From: Deltaproteobacteria bacterium UBA6967 | GTDB taxonomy: Bacteria > SAR324 > NAC60-12 | Length of the DNA stretch: 20,053 nucleotides | Direction of reading: 5' to 3' | Assembly: GCA_002450295.1 (NCBI GenBank) | Contig: DJYX01000285.1 | Coordinates: 12,096-32,148 of the forward strand | Shown: piece by piece, positions 13,432-20,053 of the stretch | Numbering within the stretch: position 1 is the first letter of the stretch | Layout: the number at the start of each line of letters is the position of its first letter | The notes under the pieces: model-generated | What the model was told of the DNA's origin: nothing | Seen by the model: only the letters and a program-made list of their open reading frames with translations | The model's database searches: none | Position numbers and translations under genes: made by a program

Positions 13432-15729
13432 ATGGAAGGCAAATCCTCCACTCCGAATCCCAAGCTGCTTCAGCGTCTCCAGACTGAATTTGACCATCGT
13501 CCCGATCACATTCAAAACACACTCAGTCTCCTACTGGCAGACAACACTATTCCATTTGTTGCCCGTTACAGAAAAGAGCAGACAGGGAATTTGGATGAAG
13601 TACAAATCGCTAACTTACTGGATCGGTATGAGTATCTCAAAGAACTCGAAGATCGAAGAGAGACGATCCTCAATAGCATTAGGGACCAGGAGAAGCTAAC
13701 GGCAGAGTTGGAAAAAAAGATTAATGAAGTCCAAACCAAACAGGAGTTGGAGGATCTTTACTTACCTTACAAACCTAAGCGACGAACTCGCGCAATGATT
13801 GCCCGCGAAAAAGGCTTGGAACCGCTTGCTCAGTTGGTTTTGGAGGAGCAGGGAGATAGGAATCAAATAAATAATTGGCTGAATGCTTTCCAAGCAGGAT
13901 TGTCTTCACCCCTAACGAACGATGAAATTTGGCAGGGAGTTCGGGATATTTTTGCTGAAAAAGTGGCAGAAGATGCTGAGACACGAGCACGCATACGTCA
14001 ATTGACTTTTCAGCAAGGTACATTCGTTTCAGAAGTAAAACCAGAGTTCAAGGAGACGACTTCGAAATTTGAAATGTATTATGAGTTCAATGAGAACATC
14101 AGTAAGATCCAACCGCATCGATACCTGGCGATTAGACGCGGAGAAAAGGAAGAAATCCTTCAGGCGAGGGTTCAGGTACAGGAGGGTCTAACCGAATCTG
14201 CACTTCAAGAGATTTGGCTAACTAAAGCGAATGTAGATTTTCGGCAAGAGCTTCAACTAGCTCTTTCAGATGCATATGATCGCTTGCTAGCACCTTCGAT
14301 TGAGACAGAAATCCGACAGGAATTGAAGCAGCAAGCGGATGAAAGTTCTATTGAGTTGTTTGCAAAGAATCTACGTCAGTTACTGATGCAGCCGCCTGGA
14401 GGTTCAAGAGTGGTCATAGGCCTAGATCCAGGTTTCCGAACAGGAACAAAGTGGGTGGTTATCGACCACACAGGACGCTTGCACGAAAACGGTGTCATTT
14501 ATCCGGTGGAACCACAACGGCAAGTAGAGGCATCAAGACGAACACTACTTGGCTTGATTGAGCGATACCAAGCTGAAATTGTTGTGGTTGGGAATGGCAC
14601 AGGTTCGAGAGAAGTTTCGCAATTCCTAAGAGAATTTATCAAAGAATTGCAGTTAAAAATCAGACATTTGGTTGTGAACGAATCTGGCGCTTCTGTTTAC
14701 TCAGCATCAGAAGTCGCTCGTCAGGAATTTCCGGATTTGGATTTAACGGTACGGGGTGCGGTTTCGATAGCCCGGCGTTATCAGGATCCTCTGGCGGAGT
14801 TGGTCAAGATAGATCCAAAATCAATTGGAGTGGGGCAGTACCAACATGATGTCAATCAGAAGCAATTAAAGCAGTCTCTTGATCGAACGGTCGAGTCTTG
14901 TGTGAACCAAGTAGGAGTGGAACTGAATCAGGCATCAGCTGCTCTTCTCAGCTATGTCTCGGGAGTCACGAAGTCTCTAGCTGCGCGCATTGTTTCGTAC
15001 AGAGATGAAAATGGCCCGTTCCGATCGCGTCAAGAATTGATGCAAGTGACTGGCTTTGGAAAAAAAGCTTTTGAACAAGCGGCTGGTTTTTTAAGAATTC
15101 GAAATGCTGAGTACCCGTTGGACCAGTCAGCTGTTCATCCGGAGCGCTATAGTATTGTCGAGCAAATGGCAGCCAGTCAAAACCTCTTGGTTGCTGATCT
15201 GATTGGCAATCAGGATGCACTTGAAAAAATTCATTTTCAAGATTTCGTATCTGAAGAAATAGGCCGTTACACACTGAATGATATTTTGGAAGAACTGAAA
15301 AAACCTGGCCGAGACCCTCGAGATGACCACCAAGAAGTGCAGTTCAGTGAAGCCGTCCAAGACATGAAAGATCTTCAGGTTGGGATGCATCTTCAAGGAG
15401 TGGTCACTAACATCACGCACTTTGGAGCATTCGTTGATATTGGTGTTCATCAAGATGGCTTGGTTCATATTTCACAGATGTCTTCACAATTTGTCCGCGA
15501 TCCACTTGAAGCTTGTGCTGTGGGGCAACGTGTTAAAGTTTGGGTGTTAGAGGTTGATACTCAACGGAAAAGAATTGCTTTGAGTATGCGTAATCCAGAT
15601 TCGAAAAATCTGGATCGGAATCCATCGAAAGCACTACCACAGAAGAAGAATAAGTCAGCTCAACAGCCATCCAGACAAAAACAGGGTGCAGGAGTGGATC
15701 AATTGATGGAGAAATTCAGATCACTTTGA
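13432..15729 (+). CDS. tex: Tex, S1-domain RNA-binding transcription accessory protein
   Basis: Cytoplasmic nucleic-acid-binding protein of the Tex/Spt6 type, linked to transcription and RNA turnover. The 765 residues show the expected order. An N-terminal helical region has NTIPFVARYRKEQTGNLDE (about 38-56). A YqgF-like RNase H fold begins at GLDPGFRTGTK (330-340), with VVVGNGTGSRE later and NESGASVYSASE. Helix-hairpin-helix motifs around 500-570 include YRDENGPFRSR and VTGFGKKAFEQ. An S1 domain occupies about 651-722 (LQGVVTNITHFGAFVDIG). A basic Gln/Lys-rich tail of about 40 residues ends it. It starts 9 bases after the moxR stop with no Shine-Dalgarno sequence, which suggests translational coupling. 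Confidence 0.96.
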   Translation: MEGKSSTPNPKLLQRLQTEFDHRPDHIQNTLSLLLADNTIPFVARYRKEQTGNLDEVQIANLLDRYEYLKELEDRRETILNSIRDQEKLTAELEKKINEVQTKQELEDLYLPYKPKRRTRAMIAREKGLEPLAQLVLEEQGDRNQINNWLNAFQAGLSSPLTNDEIWQGVRDIFAEKVAEDAETRARIRQLTFQQGTFVSEVKPEFKETTSKFEMYYEFNENISKIQPHRYLAIRRGEKEEILQARVQVQEGLTESALQEIWLTKANVDFRQELQLALSDAYDRLLAPSIETEIRQELKQQADESSIELFAKNLRQLLMQPPGGSRVVIGLDPGFRTGTKWVVIDHTGRLHENGVIYPVEPQRQVEASRRTLLGLIERYQAEIVVVGNGTGSREVSQFLREFIKELQLKIRHLVVNESGASVYSASEVARQEFPDLDLTVRGAVSIARRYQDPLAELVKIDPKSIGVGQYQHDVNQKQLKQSLDRTVESCVNQVGVELNQASAALLSYVSGVTKSLAARIVSYRDENGPFRSRQELMQVTGFGKKAFEQAAGFLRIRNAEYPLDQSAVHPERYSIVEQMAASQNLLVADLIGNQDALEKIHFQDFVSEEIGRYTLNDILEELKKPGRDPRDDHQEVQFSEAVQDMKDLQVGMHLQGVVTNITHFGAFVDIGVHQDGLVHISQMSSQFVRDPLEACAVGQRVKVWVLEVDTQRKRIALSMRNPDSKNLDRNPSKALPQKKNKSAQQPSRQKQGAGVDQLMEKFRSL

Positions 15730-15759
15730 TGCTCCTTCTATCTATGCATTGAGGCGATG

Positions 15760-17511
15760 ATGGATCATCAGCAATGGCAGAATCGAATAAACGAAATATG
15801 CGGTGATTTGGAGTCAAGGCTAGATCCAGCATCACACAACTTTGCTCAAAGGCTCAAGCAGACTCTTGAAAGGGATTTCCCAGCCCACCGAGAAGCATCA
15901 ACTGCCCTCACTCTGCGTCACCATGCCTTCACACATGCTTTGCAACTTTATGATTTGCAAAGTGCTCTTCGACTCATTGCAACCTACGACCTCTCCCAAC
16001 AAGCTACGCAGGGCATAGTCCCCAGAATTCAAAAAAGTTGTAATTCTTTGGCAGTCATTCGTCAACTGGATGCATTTGCCTCCAGCCCTGTCGAACTACG
16101 TGCTCTGGAACGATATCGTATTGGTGTGGAAGAGAGCCTGCAAACAGTTTTAAAATGTGAGGTTCAGCTACTTTACGAGCCCATCAGACTTCAGAAAGTA
16201 GTCGTAACTGCTCAAAATTTACCGGAAGAAGTACAGCAACATTTTTTCATAGAGCGACTGCAGTCACTTTTTTCCAGAGATTATCAAACCTACCTGGTTC
16301 TGAAAAATCGCTTTTTTCTATCACGTATTCGGCAGGGTTTAAGCGATGACCTAATCGTTCGTTGGATGCAGCGCCGTTTGAAAGGTTCACTTCGATTGGG
16401 CCCCTCAGAAATCTTTGAGGAGGTTCGCAAAGTAGATTTTCGGACTGTAGAACAATTGGTGCGTGAATTAGTACATCACCATCCAGGCAATCCAAAATTG
16501 AAAGGCAGCCCCACACCATGGCATCCTGAAATGTCAAAGGAAGAGGACGGATTTGTTGTGGATCACCAGAGTGCTCAAAGTTCTCTTGAATCCCCCAAAG
16601 ATATAAGCAACGGATCGACTTTAGGTGATGAAGAATCTATCTCCCTTACCCATAGAGCAGAGTCCTTAGCCATTCCCACTACAGAGGAGATAGCATTTGA
16701 TCATGGAAGTGACGCCGAGCCTGTTGCCGAGCCAATTGGTATTGAATTAGAGGAACGGAGTGGTGGAAAACTAGTTTCACTGACAGAAGACGGTGAAGAT
16801 GCTTTTGAAGTACTGTTAAAGCGGTTGCAACCTCTACTCAAAAAGATCAACAAGAATCTCAAGAGTGTTTACAGTACTTCATCTCCATTTCTTACTCCAC
16901 GGAACGAAGACTACACAACGTCCCAGCAATTGGAACAAGAAGGTTTTTTCAACTTGGAGAAGCGTGCAATAGTCGATCTGAATGAATGGGTGTCAGCAAT
17001 ATTGGAAGCTGAACATCTTGAGGGTGCCCGCTGGAAACGTGAGGAGGTTGTTGAAGTGTGGGAGAGTGATCCCGAACTGGATGAGGAGTTTTTGAAAGAA
17101 GAATGTTCACGTGATAAGGATCACAGTCTGAAGATAAGTAGCTTAATGCCCTTTCCTTTAAACATTCCCACTCCCGATGGCACAATCTTAAATTTGGAGA
17201 AGGGAAGAAGATTCGTTCTTCAATTGGGTGTCGCCTTCATGGACAGGAACATCCCTGAACGCAAACGAGCTCAAAGTCAGGCGACACCCTATCTCAGAAT
17301 CTTCTTCAAAGGACAACATTTGCAAAAGCGAGGAGCCCTTGTTCATTTGAACCAGGAACCATATTTCTTGGCTTTGCCTGAGCAGGTAAAATCTTCAATG
17401 ATTCTGTTCCACCTGTCTGTGATGATGCTCCATCAGTCGTTTGGCCTAACTTTGCCTGTCTCGTTGCGTCAACACCTGGTGGGTGTGTTTTCAATTGATA
17501 AGGATCAATAA
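15760..17511 (+). CDS. Large soluble protein of unknown family
   Basis: I do not recognise this 583-residue protein. Residues 1-245 are mostly helical and charged, with no signal peptide or membrane helix. Residues about 250-345 are acidic, Ser/Glu/Asp-rich and probably disordered. A helix around 346-370 (VLLKRLQPLLKKINKNL) follows, and a C-terminal domain (about 460-580) with mixed strands ends in SVMMLHQSFGLTLPVSLRQ. Two ATGs are adjacent: 15760 is preferred over 15757 because GAGG (15751-15754) is then 5 rather than 2 bases away. It lies 30 bp after tex, probably in the moxR-tex operon, and converges on truA with 5 bp between stop codons. The long intact frame with a normal ribosome site supports a real gene. 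Confidence 0.75.
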   Translation: MDHQQWQNRINEICGDLESRLDPASHNFAQRLKQTLERDFPAHREASTALTLRHHAFTHALQLYDLQSALRLIATYDLSQQATQGIVPRIQKSCNSLAVIRQLDAFASSPVELRALERYRIGVEESLQTVLKCEVQLLYEPIRLQKVVVTAQNLPEEVQQHFFIERLQSLFSRDYQTYLVLKNRFFLSRIRQGLSDDLIVRWMQRRLKGSLRLGPSEIFEEVRKVDFRTVEQLVRELVHHHPGNPKLKGSPTPWHPEMSKEEDGFVVDHQSAQSSLESPKDISNGSTLGDEESISLTHRAESLAIPTTEEIAFDHGSDAEPVAEPIGIELEERSGGKLVSLTEDGEDAFEVLLKRLQPLLKKINKNLKSVYSTSSPFLTPRNEDYTTSQQLEQEGFFNLEKRAIVDLNEWVSAILEAEHLEGARWKREEVVEVWESDPELDEEFLKEECSRDKDHSLKISSLMPFPLNIPTPDGTILNLEKGRRFVLQLGVAFMDRNIPERKRAQSQATPYLRIFFKGQHLQKRGALVHLNQEPYFLALPEQVKSSMILFHLSVMMLHQSFGLTLPVSLRQHLVGVFSIDKDQ

Positions 17512-17523
17512 TGAAATTATTGA
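17505..17523. repeat. Stop-codon hairpin at the convergent junction with truA
   Basis: TCAATAAT (17505-17512) and ATTATTGA (17516-17523) form a perfect 8-bp inverted repeat around GAA. Both convergent genes end in TAA inside it (17509-17511 on plus; 17519-17517 on minus). The stem is AT-only except one pair, so it is a poor terminator by itself. Confidence 0.5.
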
Positions 17524-18341
17524 CTGCACCCCTCAGGGTTTTCTATTGTTTTGAAGGGATTAATCAATAATTCTTTAGGCCAACCCACCAGGTCAGTTGG
17601 ATAGCGTACAGCAAGTTGATAAAGGCCCCCAGGAGGCGCGGTTTTTCCAGCTTTAGTACGGTCCCGCTGTTTCAAAATTTCTTCCATCGAAATTGCCTCT
17701 CTCTTTCTCAAACCTACTTCGACCAGAGTCCCAGTAAGAATTCGGACCATATGCTGTAGAAATGAGTTTGCTTCAAACTCCATAATGAGATTACCCCAAG
17801 GGGAAACAGTCTTCGCTATCATGATTTCTCGCAGCTCTTTTACCGGATCAGGCCCGCTGCAATGACTAGCTCTGAAAGAGGAGAAGTCATAACTCCCAAT
17901 TAAGTATTGAGCGGCCATTCTCATTGCCTGCACATCTAAAGGTTGACGAATCCACCATGAATGATTTTCAGCAAATGGATTTCTCTGCTGAGAATTATGA
18001 ATGAGATACGCGTAGCGTTTACCAATTGAATCGTGGCGAGCATGAAAGCTTGTGGGTTTCTCTACTACATTGCGTACAACGATGTCAGGAGGCAACAGTC
18101 CGTTGAGAGCCTTCTGCCATTGTATAGCTGTAAAATTTTGTGAACTTTGAAAATGGGCAGGATAATTGAGGGCATGAACACCAGCATCGGTTCTACCGCT
18201 CCCAAGTAATTTATGGAAGGTTCCTGTCAGTTGCTGGAGAGCTTTTTCGATTTCACCTTCGATTGTGAGAAGGTTAGGCTGAACCTGCCAACCTGCGTAT
18301 CGAGTACCGCAATATGTCAGCAGGAGAAGCCAGGTTCGCAA
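17517..18341 (-). CDS. truA: tRNA pseudouridine(38-40) synthase TruA
   Basis: Isomerises uridines 38-40 in the anticodon arm of many tRNAs. The 274-residue protein begins with a beta strand and YCGTRYAGWQVQP (10-22). The catalytic aspartate is Asp52 in GSGRTDAGVHAL (47-58). Further family signatures are NGLLPPDIVV, FHARHDSIGKRYAYLI and HMVRILTGTLVEVG. Family members usually read YDGT where this one has YCGT. The start must be TTG at 18341: an in-frame TGA lies only two codons upstream, and no ATG follows before the conserved first strand. No Shine-Dalgarno sequence is present. It starts 21 bases after the thioredoxin stop, so translation may depend on coupling. Confidence 0.94.
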   Translation of the reverse strand: MRTWLLLLTYCGTRYAGWQVQPNLLTIEGEIEKALQQLTGTFHKLLGSGRTDAGVHALNYPAHFQSSQNFTAIQWQKALNGLLPPDIVVRNVVEKPTSFHARHDSIGKRYAYLIHNSQQRNPFAENHSWWIRQPLDVQAMRMAAQYLIGSYDFSSFRASHCSGPDPVKELREIMIAKTVSPWGNLIMEFEANSFLQHMVRILTGTLVEVGLRKREAISMEEILKQRDRTKAGKTAPPGGLYQLAVRYPTDLVGWPKELLINPFKTIENPEGCSQ

Positions 18342-18362
18342 GTTTCAGGATAGGAAGGGGGA

Positions 18363-18692
18363 TCAGGCAGCTTCTACAGCTCTCTCAGCCATTGAACGAA
18401 TTTTACTAGGATCGTTGCCCACTACCTGATCAACAAGTTTGCCGTCTTTCATCATAATGACGGTTGGTATTCCTCGGACTCCGAAGCGAACAGCAGCGCG
18501 TTGATTGGAATCGACATCGAGTTTGCAAACTTTAATTTGCTCACCATGAGATTCTGCGATGGAATCTATCACTGGTGCCAAGGCTCGACATGGTCCACAC
18601 CACTCAGCCCAGAAATCAATCATTACGTAGCCAGATCCTGTTTGCTCATCAAAGGAATCATCGGTGAGGTGAACAACTTTTTCGCTTGCCAT
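18363..18692 (-). CDS. trxA: Thioredoxin
   Basis: Cytoplasmic dithiol reductant for ribonucleotide reductase, peroxiredoxins and other partners. From ATG 18692 the protein has 109 residues. The redox motif WCGPC is at 31-35, with the cysteines at 32 and 35 as in Escherichia coli TrxA, a buried Asp26, and the cis-proline Pro76 in GIPTV. An extra Cys56 is present. A TTG six codons upstream (18710) would also be in frame, but the ATG gives standard thioredoxin numbering and has GAGAG about 6 bases before it. It lies between a LysR regulator and truA, all on the same strand. It has no signal peptide, so it is cytoplasmic. Confidence 0.95.
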   Translation of the reverse strand: MASEKVVHLTDDSFDEQTGSGYVMIDFWAEWCGPCRALAPVIDSIAESHGEQIKVCKLDVDSNQRAAVRFGVRGIPTVIMMKDGKLVDQVVGNDPSKIRSMAERAVEAA

Positions 18693-18733
18693 AAACCGCT
18701 CTCTATTCAAGGGTGAAAAACGTTCAAAATATC

Positions 18734-18759
18734 AGACCTCCACTGGGCTGACAAGGTCT
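18734..18759 (-). repeat. Inverted repeat between lysR-type gene and trxA
   Basis: AGACCT (18734-18739) and AGGTCT (18754-18759) form a perfect 6-bp repeat with a 14-nt spacer. On the minus strand it is followed by GATATTTT, so it may be a weak terminator for the regulator gene, or an operator for trxA. Confidence 0.3.
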
Positions 18760-18795
18760 ATCTAGGTTCAGAGTATTGAAGCCAGGTGGGTAGCT

Positions 18796-19704
18796 TTATA
18801 GTTTCGGGAGAAAGTCCCGACAGCTTTTCTCGAGGAATTCCCAAAAAGCAAGGCTGGCTGGAAGAAGTTTTTTTTCTTGAAGACGCACCAAATACCAATG
18901 TCGTATCAGCGGAGTACCAGCTACATCTAAAACTGCCAAACGTCCTTCCTCCACTTCAGCTGCGATGGTATGTGCAGAGATGAAAGAGATGCCTAGCCCT
19001 GCCATGACACCTTGCTTGATGGATTCATTACTGCCCATCTCCATACCTTTGCGCCATTCAATCTTTTGTTCGGTCAGAAATCTATGAAGCAACATCCTTG
19101 TTCCAGAACCTTGTTCTCGAAGCAAAGGAGTCTCATTGGTGAGCTTCTCAAGAGTAATATTTTTTATGCTCGATAGAGAATGTAAGGGAGAGGAAATAAA
19201 CACATGTGGATGGTCACCAATCACTTCAGAGATAACCGCAAGGTCTTCAGGTGGGCGGCCCATGATAGCAAAATCAAAACTTGCTGAACGGAGACCAGAG
19301 ACAATTTCCTGGCGATTACCAACCTTCAAGTCTAGTTGAATCTCCAAATGATCTCTCAAAAAAGCAGCAATCGCTTTCGGCATGAAGTATTTCGCCGTAC
19401 TGATCACTCCAATTCTAATTCGTCCACCTTCAACACCCCGCAAATTATAGATGGACTCCTCAGCTTGTCTAAGTTGCTCCTCAAGTTGCTTCGCTAATTC
19501 AAAGATCACCTTACCAGGTTCCGTGAGTCGGAAACCATTTCGCCCCCGCTCCAATAGAGGTAATCCAACTTGTTCCTCTAGCTGCTGAATTTGTAAAGTC
19601 ACAGCTGGCGGGGTTACCGCAAGTTCTTCGGAAGCTGCTGTCACAGATCCTGTGAGGGCCACACTTTTCAAAGCCCTCAACTGTTTAAATGTCAGATTTT
19701 TCAT
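18796..19704 (-). CDS. cbbR: LysR-family regulator, CbbR/RbcR type
   Basis: A 302-residue transcription regulator. The N-terminal winged helix-turn-helix (about 4-63) reads FKQLRALKSVALTGSVTAASEEL, then PPAVTLQIQQLEEQVG. The effector-binding part carries features of CbbR, the activator of Calvin-cycle operons: GVISTAKYFMPKAIAAF (about 98-114), VGNRQEIVSGL, and DFAIMGRPP. CbbR proteins sense metabolites such as RuBP, phosphoenolpyruvate or NADPH. It diverges from pgk across 197 bp that contain dyad sequences, a typical LysR arrangement, so it probably regulates pgk and itself. No carboxylase gene is in view. The ATG lacks a clear Shine-Dalgarno sequence. LysR membership is certain, the CbbR assignment probable. 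Confidence 0.87.
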   Translation of the reverse strand: MKNLTFKQLRALKSVALTGSVTAASEELAVTPPAVTLQIQQLEEQVGLPLLERGRNGFRLTEPGKVIFELAKQLEEQLRQAEESIYNLRGVEGGRIRIGVISTAKYFMPKAIAAFLRDHLEIQLDLKVGNRQEIVSGLRSASFDFAIMGRPPEDLAVISEVIGDHPHVFISSPLHSLSSIKNITLEKLTNETPLLREQGSGTRMLLHRFLTEQKIEWRKGMEMGSNESIKQGVMAGLGISFISAHTIAAEVEEGRLAVLDVAGTPLIRHWYLVRLQEKKLLPASLAFWEFLEKSCRDFLPKL

Positions 19705-19901
19705 TGGAAATACTAGATTTAGAAGTTCCGGATCTAAAACTCAGTTCAGATGAAAGTTACCGTTCAGAAGTGATTTTTTGGTAATCTAGTACTCTGATTG
19801 AATTTGATATACTCTTCGGTAATCATGGGAGCATTATGTTGCGAGGTTCTTAAAAGTATCTTTGATTTAAAATAATTTTTTACTGTGTTGAAGGGCGATT
19901 G
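19705..19901. promoter_or_regulatory. cbbR-like / pgk divergent control region
   Basis: Three repeat signals stand out. TTTAGA (19718-19723) and TCTAAA (19733-19738) form a dyad with a 9-bp spacer and contain TTA and TAA half-sites, as LysR/CbbR sites do. TACTAGATT (19711-19719) is repeated inverted as AATCTAGTA (19783-19791). GGTAATC recurs directly at 19780-19786 and 19818-19824. The first lies next to the regulator start, as expected for autoregulation. Confidence 0.5.
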
Positions 19902-20053
19902 ATGAAAAATTTGCGAAAACTTGACCGAGTTGAATTGCAGGGCAAAAGAGTTCTTTTGAGAGCGGATCTTAATGTTCCCATGAAGGAAGGCAAGGTCACT
20001 GATGCTACACGCATTCAAAGGTTTATCCCAACTCTTCAGTATTTGCATAAAGC
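19902..20053 (+). CDS. pgk: Phosphoglycerate kinase, 5' part (cut by window end)
   Basis: Interconverts 3-phosphoglycerate and 1,3-bisphosphoglycerate in glycolysis and the Calvin cycle. Only the first 50 codons are in the window. They show the family signature [20 protein letters not shown] (about 15-34), then [13 protein letters not shown]. The aspartate and asparagine of RADLNVP are conserved substrate-binding residues. AAGGG 7 bases upstream supports the ATG at 19902. It diverges from a CbbR-like regulator, which suggests that this copy serves carbon fixation. In many bacteria gap precedes pgk; here it does not. Confidence 0.95.
   Translation, partial: MKNLRKLDRVELQGKRVLLRADLNVPMKEGKVTDATRIQRFIPTLQYLHK

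Overview
The window reads as an ordinary, gene-dense bacterial chromosome segment with moderate GC (mid-40s percent by eye, not computed). There is no tRNA, rRNA, CRISPR array, insertion sequence or phage gene that I can see. The gene mix is Gram-negative: a GspC-type secretion protein with a PDZ domain, two small candidate lipoproteins, Ppk1, LepA, Tex, MoxR and DUF2760. The right end holds a CbbR-type LysR regulator divergent from phosphoglycerate kinase, which hints at Calvin-cycle autotrophy. I would guess a deltaproteobacterial-type lineage, for example the marine SAR324 group. That assignment is inference from memory of gene content, not something the sequence proves.

Left part (1-2984), plus strand: a GspC-like inner-membrane protein, a TerB-domain protein, a short terminator, then monofunctional prephenate dehydratase (phenylalanine synthesis). 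The pheA trailer holds two interlocked 10-bp inverted repeats. Next (8253 down to 2985), minus strand, is a probable operon: ppk (polyphosphate synthesis), hisF (histidine synthesis), a membrane-anchored vWA plus amidotransferase-like protein, and a small lipoprotein joined to it by a TAATG overlap.

Middle: a 237-residue protein resembling the FliM middle domain runs convergently into lepA and overlaps its 3' end by 12 bp. lepA and a DUF2760 gene diverge from a shared intergenic region. DUF2760 is followed by a terminator, a second small candidate lipoprotein with its own strong terminator, then a probable operon of moxR, tex and a 583-residue protein of unknown family.

Right part, minus strand: a CbbR-like regulator, thioredoxin and truA. 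truA converges on the 583-residue gene with only 5 bp between the stop codons. At the right edge pgk begins on the plus strand and is cut by the window end. Most genes are housekeeping. The items worth a second look are the vWA/amidotransferase-lipoprotein pair, the orphan FliM-like protein, the unknown 583-residue protein and several RNA/DNA structures at gene junctions. I found no convincing new defence or mobile system.
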